The notes under the pieces: model-generated
Seen by the model: the letters and a program-made list of their open reading frames with translations, nothing else
What the model was told of the DNA's origin: nothing
The model's database searches: none
Shown: positions 49,891 to 61,162 of the stretch, piece after piece
How the letters are laid out: every line of letters starts with the position of its first letter
Numbering within the stretch: the stretch's first letter is position 1
Translations under genes and position numbers: made by a program
Assembly (NCBI GenBank): GCA_965112735.1
Contig: CBCOSG010000002.1
Span: 1 to 64,000 of the forward strand
Length of the DNA stretch: 64,000 bases
Direction of reading: 5' to 3'
Origin: Phaeosaccion multiseriatum
Taxonomy: Eukaryota > Ochrophyta, other classes

Positions 49891-50187
49891 TTAGTTGTCA
49901 AATAAATTAATAATATTTCCTTTAGCTAATTTGACAATAGCTTTTTTATATCTAGGTTTTACTCCGTAAAAACCATTTCGAGGAGCTTTTTTTTCAGGTA
50001 AACGACATGTATTAATTTTTATAACTTTTACCTGGAATAAAAATTCAATTGTCTGCTTTATGATTGGTTTGGTTGTTTTTGGATCAACTATAAATGTATA
50101 TTGATTATTTTCAACTAGTTGAATAGCTTTTTGAGTTATCAATGGGTACTTTATTGATTCAATCTGTAAATATTTTCTTATTTTCAT
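49891..50187 (-). CDS. rpl23: Ribosomal protein L23
   Basis: A 98-residue L23: KYPLITQKAIQLVENNQYTFIVDPKTTKP, a VKVIKINTCRLP strand and the GVKPRYKKAIVKL end. It forms the docking site at the tunnel exit. One base separates it from rpl4. Confidence 0.96.
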   Translation of the reverse strand: MKIRKYLQIESIKYPLITQKAIQLVENNQYTFIVDPKTTKPIIKQTIEFLFQVKVIKINTCRLPEKKAPRNGFYGVKPRYKKAIVKLAKGNIINLFDN

Positions 50188-50188
50188 A

Positions 50189-50845
50189 TCAATTATTGTA
50201 TAATTCTTGAATTGTTTTTAAACTGCTTAACATAATTATTAATTGTTTAGATAATACTAAATCTTTTATATTTAATTTATCCGAAGGAATTAGTGTTATA
50301 TTTTTTAAATTTTTTGTGGCTATACGCATATTACTAGTATCGTAGTCTTTTGGCAGAATAATTCCAATCTTATTAGATAAATTGATTTTTAAATCTAATG
50401 TTCGAATCATATTTAAAAAATCTTTTGTTTTTTTTGTTGGAAGAACAAAATCTTCAACTAATTGAATTTGGTTTTGTTTCTTAAATAAAGTTAATCTTAA
50501 AGCCAATCTTAGTTCTTTCCGGTTTAATTTACAATTATATTTTCTAGGTTTTGGACCAAAAGAAACTCCACCACCGTTCCAAAGAGGAGATCGAGTTGAC
50601 CCAGCTCTAGCCTGGCCCGTTCCTTTCTGCTTCCAAGGTTTACGGCCCCCACCTCTAACCTCTGATCTAGTCTTTGAACTTGCTGTACCTTGTCTTTGGT
50701 TTTTTAATTGATTTTGAAATGCACGATGAATTATATAATTTGTTGTATTATCAGAGGTGTCTTTTGCATAATTTGCTTTAATTTGTAAAGCTAAATTTAA
50801 CTTTTCCCCGTTTTCTTTTCTAATCTCAAGGTCTGTTTTTATCAT
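50189..50845 (-). CDS. rpl4: Ribosomal protein L4
   Basis: A 218-residue L4 with the tunnel-lining loop [31 protein letters not shown] and [13 protein letters not shown]. Its C-terminal half is a variable alpha/beta domain. The start overlaps the rpl3 stop by four bases (ATGA type), suggesting coupled translation. Confidence 0.97.
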   Translation of the reverse strand: MIKTDLEIRKENGEKLNLALQIKANYAKDTSDNTTNYIIHRAFQNQLKNQRQGTASSKTRSEVRGGGRKPWKQKGTGQARAGSTRSPLWNGGGVSFGPKPRKYNCKLNRKELRLALRLTLFKKQNQIQLVEDFVLPTKKTKDFLNMIRTLDLKINLSNKIGIILPKDYDTSNMRIATKNLKNITLIPSDKLNIKDLVLSKQLIIMLSSLKTIQELYNN

Positions 50846-51468
50846 AATTTCGATGAAATAATATTAATTAAATTACCCGGTTTTCCTGGAATACTTCCTT
50901 TAATAATTAAAAGGTTTTGTTTATGGTTAATACCTAAAATTTTTAATTTAGAAACGGTTGAATTGCTTCCTCCTAGGTGGCCGGCCATTTTTTTTCCAGG
51001 AAAAATACGTCCTGGTGTAGTACCTGCTCCAATTGAACCTGGAGCACGATGGTTCTTAGAACCGTGACTCATAGGACCTCGTTTAAAATTATGACGTTTT
51101 TGATTACCACTAAAGCCTTTACCTACACTTTTACCGGTTACATCAAGTAATTGACCCACCTTAAAATTTTCTATATTAAGGTGTTGACCTAAAGAAAAAT
51201 CTTCTGTGTTAGAAACACGATATTCCTTTAAAAAAGCAAGTGGAGGAGAATTTGTTTTTTTTAAATGTCCTAATTGAGCTTTAGTTAATTTCTTTTTATT
51301 TACCTCAGAATAGCCAATTTGAATTGCATCATAATTGTCCTTTGATTTAGTTTTTATTTGCGTAATAATGCAGGGTCCAACTTGAATCACGGTTACAGGA
51401 ATCGCTAATCCTTCCTCAGTAAAAATTTGAGTGATCCCGATTTTATTGCCAAATAGTCCAATAGACAC
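50842..51468 (-). CDS. rpl3: Ribosomal protein L3
   Basis: A 208-residue L3 that opens the ribosomal supercluster. It has [37 protein letters not shown], the [32 protein letters not shown] core near the peptidyl-transferase centre, and [10 protein letters not shown]. The promoter for the whole cluster should lie in the 256-bp gap to ycf39, but I cannot pick a clear one on this strand. Confidence 0.97.
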   Translation of the reverse strand: MSIGLFGNKIGITQIFTEEGLAIPVTVIQVGPCIITQIKTKSKDNYDAIQIGYSEVNKKKLTKAQLGHLKKTNSPPLAFLKEYRVSNTEDFSLGQHLNIENFKVGQLLDVTGKSVGKGFSGNQKRHNFKRGPMSHGSKNHRAPGSIGAGTTPGRIFPGKKMAGHLGGSNSTVSKLKILGINHKQNLLIIKGSIPGKPGNLINIISSKL

Positions 51469-51668
51469 AATTATTTATACCCCGCTTTTTACAATAAATT
51501 AAAATTTTATTTATCTTGTCTAATGAAATTTATAATTTTTACTATAAATCCAGTCTACTTTTTAATCTTAAATAGTAAGACGACTGTAACTTTGTTTGAC
51601 TTTTGATGTCCAGTGATAACAATTTACTGTAGTTAATAATAAAAAATATAAATAGGATGAAAAATGTA

Positions 51669-51697
51669 TTGACTAAAAAGGAAATTTATAATACATT
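51669..51697 (+). promoter_or_regulatory. Likely ycf39 promoter
   Basis: TTGACT (51669-51674), a 17-base spacer and TACATT (51692-51697) lie 28 bases before the ycf39 ATG. The fit to a sigma70-type promoter is good for -35 and spacing, moderate for -10. Confidence 0.45.
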
Positions 51698-51724
51698 ATA
51701 TCTAACAATAAAAAAAATTATATT

Positions 51725-52729
51725 ATGACTCTACTAATTATAGGAGGTACTGGTACTTTAGGTAGACAACTAGTACGCAAAGCTTTAGCAAAAGGATTGA
51801 AAGTAAGATGTATAGTTAGAAATAAACAAAATGCAAATTATTTAGAGAAATGGGGGGCGGAATTAGTTTATGGTGACTTATCTTTACCTGAGACATTAGT
51901 TCTTTCTTTTCAAGGAGTTACATCGGTTATTGACGTCTCTACTACTCGTCCAGAAGATGAAAATAATATGTTTGATATTGATTGGCTAGGAAAATTAATT
52001 TTAATCGAGTTGGCAAAACGGGTTAATGTGAAGCATTTCATTTTTTTTTCAATTTTTAACGCCGAAAAATATTTATACATTTCGTTAATGAGAATGAAAG
52101 CTAATATTGAAAATGTTTTAAAAAATTCAGGCGTACCTTATACAATTTTTCAATGTGGTGGATTTTATCAAGCTTTAATTGATCAATATGCTATTCCTGT
52201 AATAGAACAAAAACCCATTTGGATAACAAAAGAAGCTACACCAGTTTCTTATATCGATACACAGGATGCAGCACTTTTTTGTCTTAAAAGTTTATCGATT
52301 GAAAAAACAAAAAATTGTACCTTTTTTCTAGGAGTTGAAAATTCTTGGCTTTCACAAAATATAATTACTTTATGTGAACAACTTTCTGGTCAAAAAGCTG
52401 TAATTCAATTTGTTCCTTTATTTGTTGTAAGACTTGTTAGACAGATTACAGGTTTTTTTAGTTGGAGTTCAAAAATTAGCGATCGTTTAGCTTTTATTGA
52501 AGTTTTAATCGATAATGCTAAATTTGTTTCTTCAGTTTCTATATTGTATAAAACTTTTGATATCAAATCAGATGAATTACTACCATTAGAAGAATATCTT
52601 AGACAATATTTTGAATTAATTGTAGTTACTTTAGAGAAATTTCATGTAGGTAAAAATATGACACCAAAAGATCTGGTTAAGATGCGTATTCCAGAAGATT
52701 CCCGTATGGATTATAAAATTAAATTTTAG
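51725..52729 (+). CDS. ycf39: Ycf39, NAD(P)-binding photosystem II assembly factor
   Basis: A 334-residue atypical short-chain dehydrogenase. It has the N-terminal Rossmann motif LLIIGGTGTLGRQLVRKAL, a VRNKQNANYLEKWGAELVYGDL strand-helix pair and a VIDVSTTRP segment, and lacks the classical YxxxK catalytic pair. In cyanobacteria Ycf39 works with high-light-inducible proteins to deliver chlorophyll to newly made D1. Length is normal. It is divergent from rpl3 and convergent with rpl12. Confidence 0.95.
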   Translation: MTLLIIGGTGTLGRQLVRKALAKGLKVRCIVRNKQNANYLEKWGAELVYGDLSLPETLVLSFQGVTSVIDVSTTRPEDENNMFDIDWLGKLILIELAKRVNVKHFIFFSIFNAEKYLYISLMRMKANIENVLKNSGVPYTIFQCGGFYQALIDQYAIPVIEQKPIWITKEATPVSYIDTQDAALFCLKSLSIEKTKNCTFFLGVENSWLSQNIITLCEQLSGQKAVIQFVPLFVVRLVRQITGFFSWSSKISDRLAFIEVLIDNAKFVSSVSILYKTFDIKSDELLPLEEYLRQYFELIVVTLEKFHVGKNMTPKDLVKMRIPEDSRMDYKIKF

Positions 52730-52860
52730 ATTCAAAAATACTTATAACTTTAGCTTAAACTAAACTTGTGAGTACAAAACATTAAAGAATCTTGTAGAAT
52801 AAAATCTAATTATAAAATTTTATAATGAAATTGATTATCCAAAAATTAATTTGTAAAACT

Positions 52861-52882
52861 CTAATACTTAATTAAGTATTAG
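52861..52882. terminator. Perfect 22-base palindrome between convergent ycf39 and rpl12
   Basis: CTAATACTTAATTAAGTATT followed by AG is its own complement. Another palindrome, TTATAAAATTTTATAA, lies about 35 bases upstream. Both are placed to end transcripts from either side. Confidence 0.5.
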
Positions 52883-52946
52883 AATCTAGTAAACTAACTA
52901 AATTATGTAAGAAAAAATTTCTAACACTATATTTTTTTAGATTTAT

Positions 52947-53342
52947 TTATTTTATAGCTACTTTACCACCAGCTGCTTCTAATTGTTTTTTTAAATCATC
53001 CGCTGTTTCTTTTGGAACACCTTCTTTTAAAGTTTTAGGGGCGCTTTCTACTAAATCTTTAGCTTCTTTTAAACCTAATCCTGTTACTGTACGTACTACT
53101 TTTAAAATAGCAATTTTCTTATCCGCCGGTACTTCTTCAAGTATTATATCAAATTCTGTTTTTTCATCTGAAGCCGCTTTATCTCCAGCTCCATCTGCAC
53201 CCGAATTCATGACCATCATGCCCCCACTAACTGAGGATGCATCAACATTAAAAGTTTCTTCAATTTTTTCAACTAATTGAGATGCTTCTAATAACGTTAA
53301 TTCTTTTAAACTCTCAATTATAGGACTAAGTTTTTCACTCAT
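52947..53342 (-). CDS. rpl12: Ribosomal protein L12 (L7/L12 stalk)
   Basis: A 131-residue L12. The N-terminal dimerisation helix pair ([20 protein letters not shown]), an Ala/Gly-rich hinge (about residues 40-60) and the C-terminal factor-binding domain with [28 protein letters not shown] and [23 protein letters not shown] are all present. It recruits EF-Tu and EF-G. It forms rpl11-rpl1-rpl12, as in the bacterial L11/L10 operons, though L10 is absent. Confidence 0.97.
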   Translation of the reverse strand: MSEKLSPIIESLKELTLLEASQLVEKIEETFNVDASSVSGGMMVMNSGADGAGDKAASDEKTEFDIILEEVPADKKIAILKVVRTVTGLGLKEAKDLVESAPKTLKEGVPKETADDLKKQLEAAGGKVAIK

Positions 53343-53391
53343 ATTTTTTGTTGGTTAAGTTTTTCTCTTTTAATAAACTAAACTTTAAAAA

Positions 53392-54096
53392 TTATTCCAA
53401 AACTAAATTTTTAAATTCACTAATATCTAAACGAATAGATGGTCCCATTGTATTACAAATATGAAAGTTTTTAAAATATTTACCTTTAACCCCAGTAGGT
53501 TTATTTTTTTCAATAGATTGGTATACAGAAATTAAATTTTCTAATAGATCTGTTTCTGTAAAATTTGTTTTACCAAAAGTTAAATGAACAATTCCTGTTC
53601 TATCTGCTCTATATTCAAGTTTACCTCGTTTAAATTCATTTAATGTTGTCATTATATCCGTTGTAACTGTTCCAGCCTTTGGCGAGGGCATTAAACCTTT
53701 AGGTCCTAATACTCTTCCTAACTTGGCAAGTTTTGGCATCATTTCGGGAGTAGATATTAGAATATCAAAATCAAATTTATCTTTTGTAATTAAATTTAAT
53801 AAATCATCTGACCCTACAATATCAGCTAGTTCTGAATATTGGGGTAAAATTTTAGTTTCTTGAACAAGAAGAGCAATTTTTTTAGTTTTTCCCGTTCCTT
53901 TGGGTAAAATTAAAGTACTTCTTAATTGTTGATCACTATACCTAGGGTTAATATTTAAGGTAATATGGGCCTCTACTGATTCAGTAAATTTAGCAGTAGC
54001 AGTTTCTTTAATAAGACTAATACTTTCTTGCGGTGAATATGATGATTTTACAATTTTTGCATTAAGATTATTTTTTCGTTGGGAAATTTTTGGCAT
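53392..54096 (-). CDS. rpl1: Ribosomal protein L1
   Basis: A 234-residue L1, the stalk protein near the E-site. It shows ESVEAHITLNINPRYSDQQLRSTLILPKGTGK, LGRVLGPKGLMPSPKAGTVT and the end GPSIRLDISEF. Normal length, 49 bp before rpl12 and 37 bp after rpl11. Confidence 0.97.
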   Translation of the reverse strand: MPKISQRKNNLNAKIVKSSYSPQESISLIKETATAKFTESVEAHITLNINPRYSDQQLRSTLILPKGTGKTKKIALLVQETKILPQYSELADIVGSDDLLNLITKDKFDFDILISTPEMMPKLAKLGRVLGPKGLMPSPKAGTVTTDIMTTLNEFKRGKLEYRADRTGIVHLTFGKTNFTETDLLENLISVYQSIEKNKPTGVKGKYFKNFHICNTMGPSIRLDISEFKNLVLE

Positions 54097-54133
54097 AATA
54101 ATTTTTCTTATTCTAATATATTATTTAAGTTAT

Positions 54134-54559
54134 TTATTCACTAATTGTAATACCCATATTTTTGGCAGTTCCTGCTACTATTTTAACAGCACTTTCTAAA
54201 CTAATTGTATTCAGATCAGGTAATTTAATTTTTGCAATATCTTCCAACTGTTCTTTAGTAATAGAAGCTACAATAATTTTATTAGGTTCAGAAGAACCTT
54301 TTTTAATTTTAGCGGCTTTAATTAATAGAACAGAAGCAGGAGGAGTTTTTAAGATAAAAGAATATGAACGATCTTCATAAACTGAAATTTCTACTGGGAT
54401 TATTAGATCTCCTTTATCAGCTGTCTTTTCATTATATTCTTTACAGAATGCTGCGATATTAACGCCATGTTGACTTAAGGCTGGCCCAACGGGAGGTGCT
54501 GGAATAGCTTTACCAGCTTTTAAAGCTAACTTGATAAGAGCAGAAATTTTTTTGGCCAT
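54134..54559 (-). CDS. rpl11: Ribosomal protein L11
   Basis: A 141-residue L11 with [32 protein letters not shown], a proline-containing N-terminal domain, and the RNA-binding C-terminal domain ending [21 protein letters not shown]. It binds the GTPase-associated region of 23S rRNA. First gene of the rpl11-rpl1-rpl12 set. Confidence 0.97.
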   Translation of the reverse strand: MAKKISALIKLALKAGKAIPAPPVGPALSQHGVNIAAFCKEYNEKTADKGDLIIPVEISVYEDRSYSFILKTPPASVLLIKAAKIKKGSSEPNKIIVASITKEQLEDIAKIKLPDLNTISLESAVKIVAGTAKNMGITISE

Positions 54560-54664
54560 AGTTTGTTTAGTATTTAATTTAATAAAATTATTCTATATTT
54601 AAAATCCTACCTATAGGTATACCTTAAAATTGTTTTGTTTACTAGAGATAAAATTATTCAATAT

Positions 54665-54737
54665 CACGCCTTGAAGGACTTGAACCCTCGACATTAGGTT
54701 TTGGAGACCTACGTTCTACCAACTGAACTAAAGACGC
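54665..54737 (-). tRNA. trnW(cca): tRNA-Trp (CCA)
   Basis: A 73-base cloverleaf on the minus strand with acceptor GCGTCTT/AAGGCGT, D arm GTTC-AGTTGGTA-GAAC, anticodon CCA within AGGTCTCCAAAACCT, T arm GAGGG-TTCAAGT-CCTTC and discriminator G. Lies between psaJ and rpl11. Confidence 0.95.
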
Positions 54738-54895
54738 GCACACTAGAAGTTAGTACAAAGTTTAGACCTGCTTACAAATAATTGCAAAAATGTGCTGCTT
54801 TTTATTAAAACCTGACACGTTGTATTTACATTTTTGTACAGATCTAAACCGTATTTTATTATAAACAAAAAGTTGATTAAATGTCAATATTATAT

Positions 54896-55024
54896 TTAAA
54901 AACTTGGAAAAGTTAAAGCGTCGGGATAAAAACGATTCACTTCAATTATAAATCCTGCTGTAAAAGTCATCCATGCAGCTAATAAAACGGGTGCCATGGT
55001 AAGATATTTTAAAAAATTACTCAT
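54896..55024 (-). CDS. psaJ: PsaJ, photosystem I subunit IX
   Basis: A 42-residue single-helix protein: [21 protein letters not shown], then [15 protein letters not shown]. The TMAPV...TAGFIIE-NRFYPD pattern is diagnostic of PsaJ. It lies 72 bp downstream of psaF in the same direction, the usual psaF-psaJ pair of red-lineage plastids and cyanobacteria. Confidence 0.95.
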   Translation of the reverse strand: MSNFLKYLTMAPVLLAAWMTFTAGFIIEVNRFYPDALTFPSF

Positions 55025-55096
55025 TTAAATCAATTCCTTAAATATTTATTTATTGTTAAATGAAGATAAATATGGAAATTTAGAATACTTAAAATT

Positions 55097-55654
55097 CTAT
55101 CTAGGAGAAATAGTAATTTCAGAAGAATCTGCTAATAAATCACCAGTAATGTACTCTTTCCAAGCAGAAACTGGCCAAATAAATCCACTAGACATAATTG
55201 TCAATGCTAATGGAACATCAATAAGAATTTCTTGTTGTGTAGGATTTGCAGTAGTACTAACCGTACGTATATATTTTCGTCCAACCCAACCAATCCAGCC
55301 AGTAATATAAAGAAATACAATTCCAGGAATTAAAAATTCTGCAGCATGACTCCATCTTCCATCTGTAATTAAATGGGGCAATCCATCTTTACCACAAAGT
55401 AATCCTGAGTGTGAATACCGATCAAATCTTACTTTAGTACGTTCAATTTGTTGTTCTAAAGCTAATGCCGGTGGAGAATTAGGTTCATATTTTTTTACTC
55501 GTCCTTCCAGTTTTTTAATACTAGTATTTAACCGTTTAGAAAATACAGTTGATTCATTACAAGGTGTCAAATTTGCTACATCTGCGAATACAAAATTTGG
55601 CATGGTAATGCAACAAGTAAAAAAAACAAAACAAAATTTCTTAAAAATCGTCAT
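55097..55654 (-). CDS. psaF: PsaF, photosystem I subunit III
   Basis: A 185-residue precursor. A hydrophobic signal ends near [12 protein letters not shown] (cleavage about residue 24), and the mature N-terminal domain carries basic helices with [16 protein letters not shown] for docking plastocyanin or cytochrome c6. One transmembrane segment lies near [20 protein letters not shown]. PsaF binds the lumenal electron donor to photosystem I. Confidence 0.97.
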   Translation of the reverse strand: MTIFKKFCFVFFTCCITMPNFVFADVANLTPCNESTVFSKRLNTSIKKLEGRVKKYEPNSPPALALEQQIERTKVRFDRYSHSGLLCGKDGLPHLITDGRWSHAAEFLIPGIVFLYITGWIGWVGRKYIRTVSTTANPTQQEILIDVPLALTIMSSGFIWPVSAWKEYITGDLLADSSEITISPR

Positions 55655-55776
55655 TTCTCTAATTTTTTTTTTATATTAGGTTTAATAAAAAGCGCCGTAA
55701 AATAAATGTATTAAATTTTATTTTTCGTTTAATCCAAAACTATTTTACTTATTTATTCTATTAAGAAAAAGTAATT

Positions 55777-56736
55777 TTAGAAATTTAACTCGGCAGCTTG
55801 AACTTTTTCAAACTGTTTTTTCTTAATTACTAAGAATATTTGTGTTAGTAAAACTAATAAAGTAAAAATCATATAACCAATAATTCGATTTGGACTTTGT
55901 AAAACAATCTCTGTCTCGGTTTGACCAAATCCTCCAACATTAGGATCTTTTGTTAATGGTTGATCAACTTGAATAACATCTTTTTCTTTTATAATTAATG
56001 ATAAACCATTTGGAACAGTTTGGTTAACTTCATTTCCATCATTTGTTAACACTGTTAAATTCATACCGCCTTTATCTAAAGGACTAATTTGTTTGATTTG
56101 ACCACTAACTGTAGATATGATAGAATTATTATTACTTTTTTCACCAGTTGGATAAATTTGTCCTCTACCTCTATTTGCTCCCACATAAATAGGGTATTTA
56201 ACAAAATTAATTTTTTTATTTGTAGCCGGATCCGGAGAAAGAACAGGAAATATAATTTCTTGATGTTGATCACCAGAAATTGGGCCAACTACTAAAATAT
56301 TATCTTGTGTTGAACTATAAGGCGCTATATAAACACCTTTACTTTTATCTTTAATTTCTTGAGAAATTCTATCTTTTGGAGCTAGTTTAAAACCTTCAGG
56401 CAAAATAACAACAGCACCAACATTTAAGGGTCCTAATGTACCATTTCCTTGAATTTGCTTAACATCTTTATTATAAGGAATTTTAACCATAGTTTCAAAA
56501 ACTTGGTCGGGTAAGATTGCTTGCGGAGCTTCAATTTCAACAGGTTTCTGTGCAAGATGACAATTAGCACAAGCAATTCTACCATTCGCTGCACGTGGAT
56601 TAGTGTAGGCTTGTTGTGCATAAACGGGGTATGCATCAGATTTTTCAATTGAAAAATTAAAAGTTAAACATAAAAAGCTCAATAAAATAACAGAAATTTC
56701 AACAATTTTATTTAACTTAAATTTAGAGTTCTTCAT
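55777..56736 (-). CDS. petA: Cytochrome f
   Basis: A 319-residue precursor of the cytochrome b6f haem protein. A signal peptide ends near SDA-YPVYAQQ, so the mature Tyr36 can serve as a haem ligand. The haem-binding CANCH motif is at about residues 56-60, the lumenal domain follows, and a C-terminal membrane anchor (about 285-303) ends in a short stromal tail. Its haem is attached by CcsA/Ccs1, encoded in the inverted repeat and centre. Confidence 0.98.
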   Translation of the reverse strand: MKNSKFKLNKIVEISVILLSFLCLTFNFSIEKSDAYPVYAQQAYTNPRAANGRIACANCHLAQKPVEIEAPQAILPDQVFETMVKIPYNKDVKQIQGNGTLGPLNVGAVVILPEGFKLAPKDRISQEIKDKSKGVYIAPYSSTQDNILVVGPISGDQHQEIIFPVLSPDPATNKKINFVKYPIYVGANRGRGQIYPTGEKSNNNSIISTVSGQIKQISPLDKGGMNLTVLTNDGNEVNQTVPNGLSLIIKEKDVIQVDQPLTKDPNVGGFGQTETEIVLQSPNRIIGYMIFTLLVLLTQIFLVIKKKQFEKVQAAELNF

Positions 56737-56796
56737 TCAAAACTTTTAGTACCATATAAAATTTTCAATATAGTTTTATAGAAAGGATATTTTTGA

Positions 56797-57569
56797 TTAG
56801 GTGCTTCGGTTTTTAACAATAGCTAAGGATACGATGCAACCACTTAGATATAATAAAAACAATGCTCCCGCAAGTAATAATTGGGTAAAAGGGTCAGCAG
56901 AAGGGGTTAAAATTGCTCCTATAATAGTTGAGAAAATAATCATGTAACGCCAACCTTGTAACATTTTTCTAGGGTCTATTAATTGCGATAAACTAAAAAG
57001 AACTTGTAAAATTGGAACCTGAAAAACAATTCCAGTACTCAAAAATAAAACAGAAATAAAGTTAAAATACTGATTGAATGATAAAAGAGGCTCTAACACC
57101 GGAGAACTATAATCAATAAAAAATTGTAAAGCAGCTGGTGTTAAAATAAAATAAGAAAAAAGAAGTCCTAATATAAATAACAAAATTGAACTTATCAATA
57201 ATCCTAATACAAGTGTTTTCTCAGACTTATTTAATCCTGGAAGTAAAAAAAAATTAGTTGACTAAGAATAATAGGTAGACTAAAGAGTAAGCCACTATAA
57301 AATGCAATACTTAATGTTGAAACAAAATATTCACCAGGAGAAGATTGAAAAAATTTGACCCCTTTTATTGGTAATTCTAGCCACTTAACAATGTACTGCA
57401 CATTAATAAAAGATATCAGTATACTTAAAATTATTATGCCAAAAACTTGAATTAATCTCTGTCTTACTTCTTCAATATGCTCATCAAAAAATAATTCAAC
57501 CATATTATTATCTGAAACATTTGACTGTTTATTTTCAATAAGAAACTTGAAATAGTAATTGTAAAGCAT
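56797..57569 (-). CDS. tatC: TatC, twin-arginine translocase, broken by one-base frameshift
   Basis: TatC is the receptor of the delta-pH-dependent thylakoid export route. The first frame (57569-57231) has the amphipathic N-terminus with EHIEEVRQRL and the first helices, and leaves frame at a run of 9 T (plus-strand A at 57245-57253). One more base continues the text as FLLPGLNKSEKTLVLGL into the second frame (57198-56797), which holds the remaining helices and FSLSQLIDPRKMLQGWRYMI. Combined, about 257 residues, normal for TatC. Most likely a homopolymer indel. Confidence 0.93.
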
Positions 57570-57587
57570 CTTGAAAATATGTTAAAT

Positions 57588-57998
57588 CTAATTTAAATAA
57601 TTAAATGCCAACACTCTAGCACTAGCACGTTTTAATTTTTGAATAGTTTCAAATTTTTCTTTTATAGTAATTGGCTTTGTTTCTGGATCTAAAGCTTCTT
57701 TTGTTAAAGAAGTTAAAATCTCATTAGCCTCATCTAAAGTAATTGTGATCTCTTCAACATCTCGAACAAGAACAGTTAATTCATTATTAGCGACAACGGC
57801 ACAACCTTCTGATAAAAGTATAGGTTTCCAAACTTCATCAATTTTAATTCTAAATAAACCCACTTCTATAGCTGTAACTAATGGTATATGACCAGGTAGT
57901 ATTCCTACTTGACCAGTTAATGTTGGTAAAATAGCCTGATCGGCCATTGTATCCCAGAGAATGCCATCTGTAGACATTAAAAGAATTTTTAAACTCAT
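57588..57998 (-). CDS. atpE: ATP synthase epsilon subunit
   Basis: A 136-residue epsilon subunit with LPTLTGQVGILPGHIPLVTAIEVG and a beta-sandwich N-terminal domain, then a helical hairpin C-terminal domain ending RASARVLAF. It couples and regulates CF1. It lies 27 bp after atpB in the same direction, as in all plastids. Confidence 0.97.
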   Translation of the reverse strand: MSLKILLMSTDGILWDTMADQAILPTLTGQVGILPGHIPLVTAIEVGLFRIKIDEVWKPILLSEGCAVVANNELTVLVRDVEEITITLDEANEILTSLTKEALDPETKPITIKEKFETIQKLKRASARVLAFNYLN

Positions 57999-58025
57999 AA
58001 TAAATTTTGTAATTTTAATTTTATT

Positions 58026-59477
<1,452 letters not shown>

Positions 59478-59511
59478 TTATATATAAAAATTAATAGGGT
59501 TTCAAATTAAA

Positions 59512-60030
59512 TTAAAAGTTTTTTACAGTTAATCGTCCAGTTGTTCTAAGCCAGTTTTGGGCTTCAATATAATTATTAGGGGCTAAGTTTACTGCTTGTT
59601 TCCAATATTCAGCTGCTTTATCAAATAAAATTGTTGCAACTTCTGTATTTTGTTTTTCTGAAGCTTTAACTCCTTGGTAATGGTATATAACTGCTACATT
59701 GTTTAAAGCTTGAAATAAATTTGAATTTAGTTCAATAGCTTGATGATAATACTCTAATGCTTTAATGTATTCACCATTACTTGCATATATCAAACCAATG
59801 TTATAAAGGATAAAACTTCGATCATAAAGATCTTCTTCCATTTGTAACGCTTCATAATAATTTTCTAATGCTTCAGCATATTCTCCTTCAGACTGGGCTG
59901 AAAGTCCATCCCTGTAATAAAAAAAAGCCTGTTTTTCTTCTTTGCTTGCGGGAAATACTTTAAGTAGAATATCCGCCATAACCGTGAAAGTTTTGTCAAT
60001 GAAATTATCATTTCTTTGTGAACGCCCCAT
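59512..60030 (-). CDS. ycf3: Ycf3, photosystem I assembly TPR protein
   Basis: A 172-residue protein with three tetratricopeptide repeats (about residues 34-135), including [27 protein letters not shown] and [13 protein letters not shown]. Ycf3 is a chaperone for assembling PsaA/PsaB. The N-terminal [15 protein letters not shown] is the family opening. No introns. Normal length. Confidence 0.97.
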   Translation of the reverse strand: MGRSQRNDNFIDKTFTVMADILLKVFPASKEEKQAFFYYRDGLSAQSEGEYAEALENYYEALQMEEDLYDRSFILYNIGLIYASNGEYIKALEYYHQAIELNSNLFQALNNVAVIYHYQGVKASEKQNTEVATILFDKAAEYWKQAVNLAPNNYIEAQNWLRTTGRLTVKNF

Positions 60031-60115
60031 ATTTTAGCTCACCTTAGTTATTATAAAATAACCGAAAAAGTATTATTAGTTTGTTTTTTTATACTACGTA
60101 TAGACTATTATTAAA

Positions 60116-60331
60116 TTAATCATCTCTAGAGTTTAACGCAAGCAAGTGCAAAATACGTGCACGTTTTACTGATTTAGTCAATTGGTGCTGTTGTTTTAAA
60201 GTTAAACGGGTTACTCGACGAGGTAATATTTTTCCCCGGACACTTAAAAAAGATTTTAATAAATCTATATCTTTATAATCAATAATTTGCTTAGGGGGCA
60301 ATGACTGTGGACGACGTTTAATAAAAGGCAT
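60116..60331 (-). CDS. rps18: Ribosomal protein S18
   Basis: A 71-residue S18 with [48 protein letters not shown], the complete S18 core. It lies four bases after rpl33, a pair kept in most plastids. Confidence 0.97.
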   Translation of the reverse strand: MPFIKRRPQSLPPKQIIDYKDIDLLKSFLSVRGKILPRRVTRLTLKQQHQLTKSVKRARILHLLALNSRDD

Positions 60332-60335
60332 AAAT

Positions 60336-60530
60336 TTATTTTGTTTCTTTGTGAATAATATGTGAATTACAATTCGAGCAAAATTTTTTTAACTCTATCC
60401 GGTTTGGCGTGGTACGGCGATTTTTTTCCGTACTGTAACGTGAAACACCTGGCGAACGTTTCATTGTTTCTGTTTTACAATTTGTACATTCTAATGTAAC
60501 TAAAATCCTAACACCTTTGCTTTTGGCCAT
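60336..60530 (-). CDS. rpl33: Ribosomal protein L33
   Basis: A 64-residue L33 starting [15 protein letters not shown], with the zinc-binding pairs CTNC and CSNC, and [17 protein letters not shown] between them. Complete. Confidence 0.97.
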   Translation of the reverse strand: MAKSKGVRILVTLECTNCKTETMKRSPGVSRYSTEKNRRTTPNRIELKKFCSNCNSHIIHKETK

Positions 60531-60635
60531 AAATTTAAAAAGAGTTTTTCTTACATAGTATTATATAAATTTAAATATAAAAGCAAGCTTTATATTTTAC
60601 TTTATGGAATACTACCTAAGAATTTTTTTTACAGG

Positions 60636-60666
60636 TTGACATAGTTAATGTATAATAGCTTATAAT
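60636..60666 (+). promoter_or_regulatory. Possible rps20 promoter
   Basis: A perfect TTGACA (60636-60641) is followed after 19 bases by TATAAT (60661-60666), about 97 bases ahead of rps20. The spacer is slightly long. It lies in the divergent gap between rpl33 (-) and rps20 (+). Confidence 0.45.
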
Positions 60667-60762
60667 ATTATCCACATACTATAGAAATATAGACATAAAT
60701 AACTCAGATTCTAGTTTTTGTTATTTATACCGTTTTAAAGTTTAACTAACCACAATTATTAT

Positions 60763-61053
60763 ATGGCTAATTCCAAATCAGCAACTAAAAGAATAAAAGT
60801 AAATAAAAGAAATCATGATAGAAATTTAAATATTAAATCAAGTATGAAAACTTTTATAAAAAAATATTTTCAAGTTTTAAGAGAATATGAAATTACTAAG
60901 AGTAATGAAAAATATGAGGGAGCTTTAAAGTTATTATCAATAGCTTACAGTAAAATCGATAAAGCACAAAAAAATAATTTACTTCACCGTAATACAGCAG
61001 CTCATAAAAAAGCCCGATTAAAAAAAGCTTTAGCCAAATTCGAAACTAATTAA
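60763..61053 (+). CDS. rps20: Ribosomal protein S20
   Basis: A 96-residue basic helical S20: MANSKSATKRIKVNKRNHDRN, SSMKTFIKKYFQVL, then KIDKAQKNNLLHRNTAAHKKARLKKAL. S20 binds the 5' domain of 16S rRNA. Complete. The unknown 800-codon ORF follows 109 bp downstream on the same strand and may share its transcript. Confidence 0.96.
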   Translation: MANSKSATKRIKVNKRNHDRNLNIKSSMKTFIKKYFQVLREYEITKSNEKYEGALKLLSIAYSKIDKAQKNNLLHRNTAAHKKARLKKALAKFETN

Positions 61054-61162
61054 AAATAAATTAGCTACGTCTCTCCTAAATGTCACTACTCTTTATATAA
61101 ATTATTATATAATACATTGTTATATAATAATTTATTAACTAAATTTTTAAAATATAAATAAT

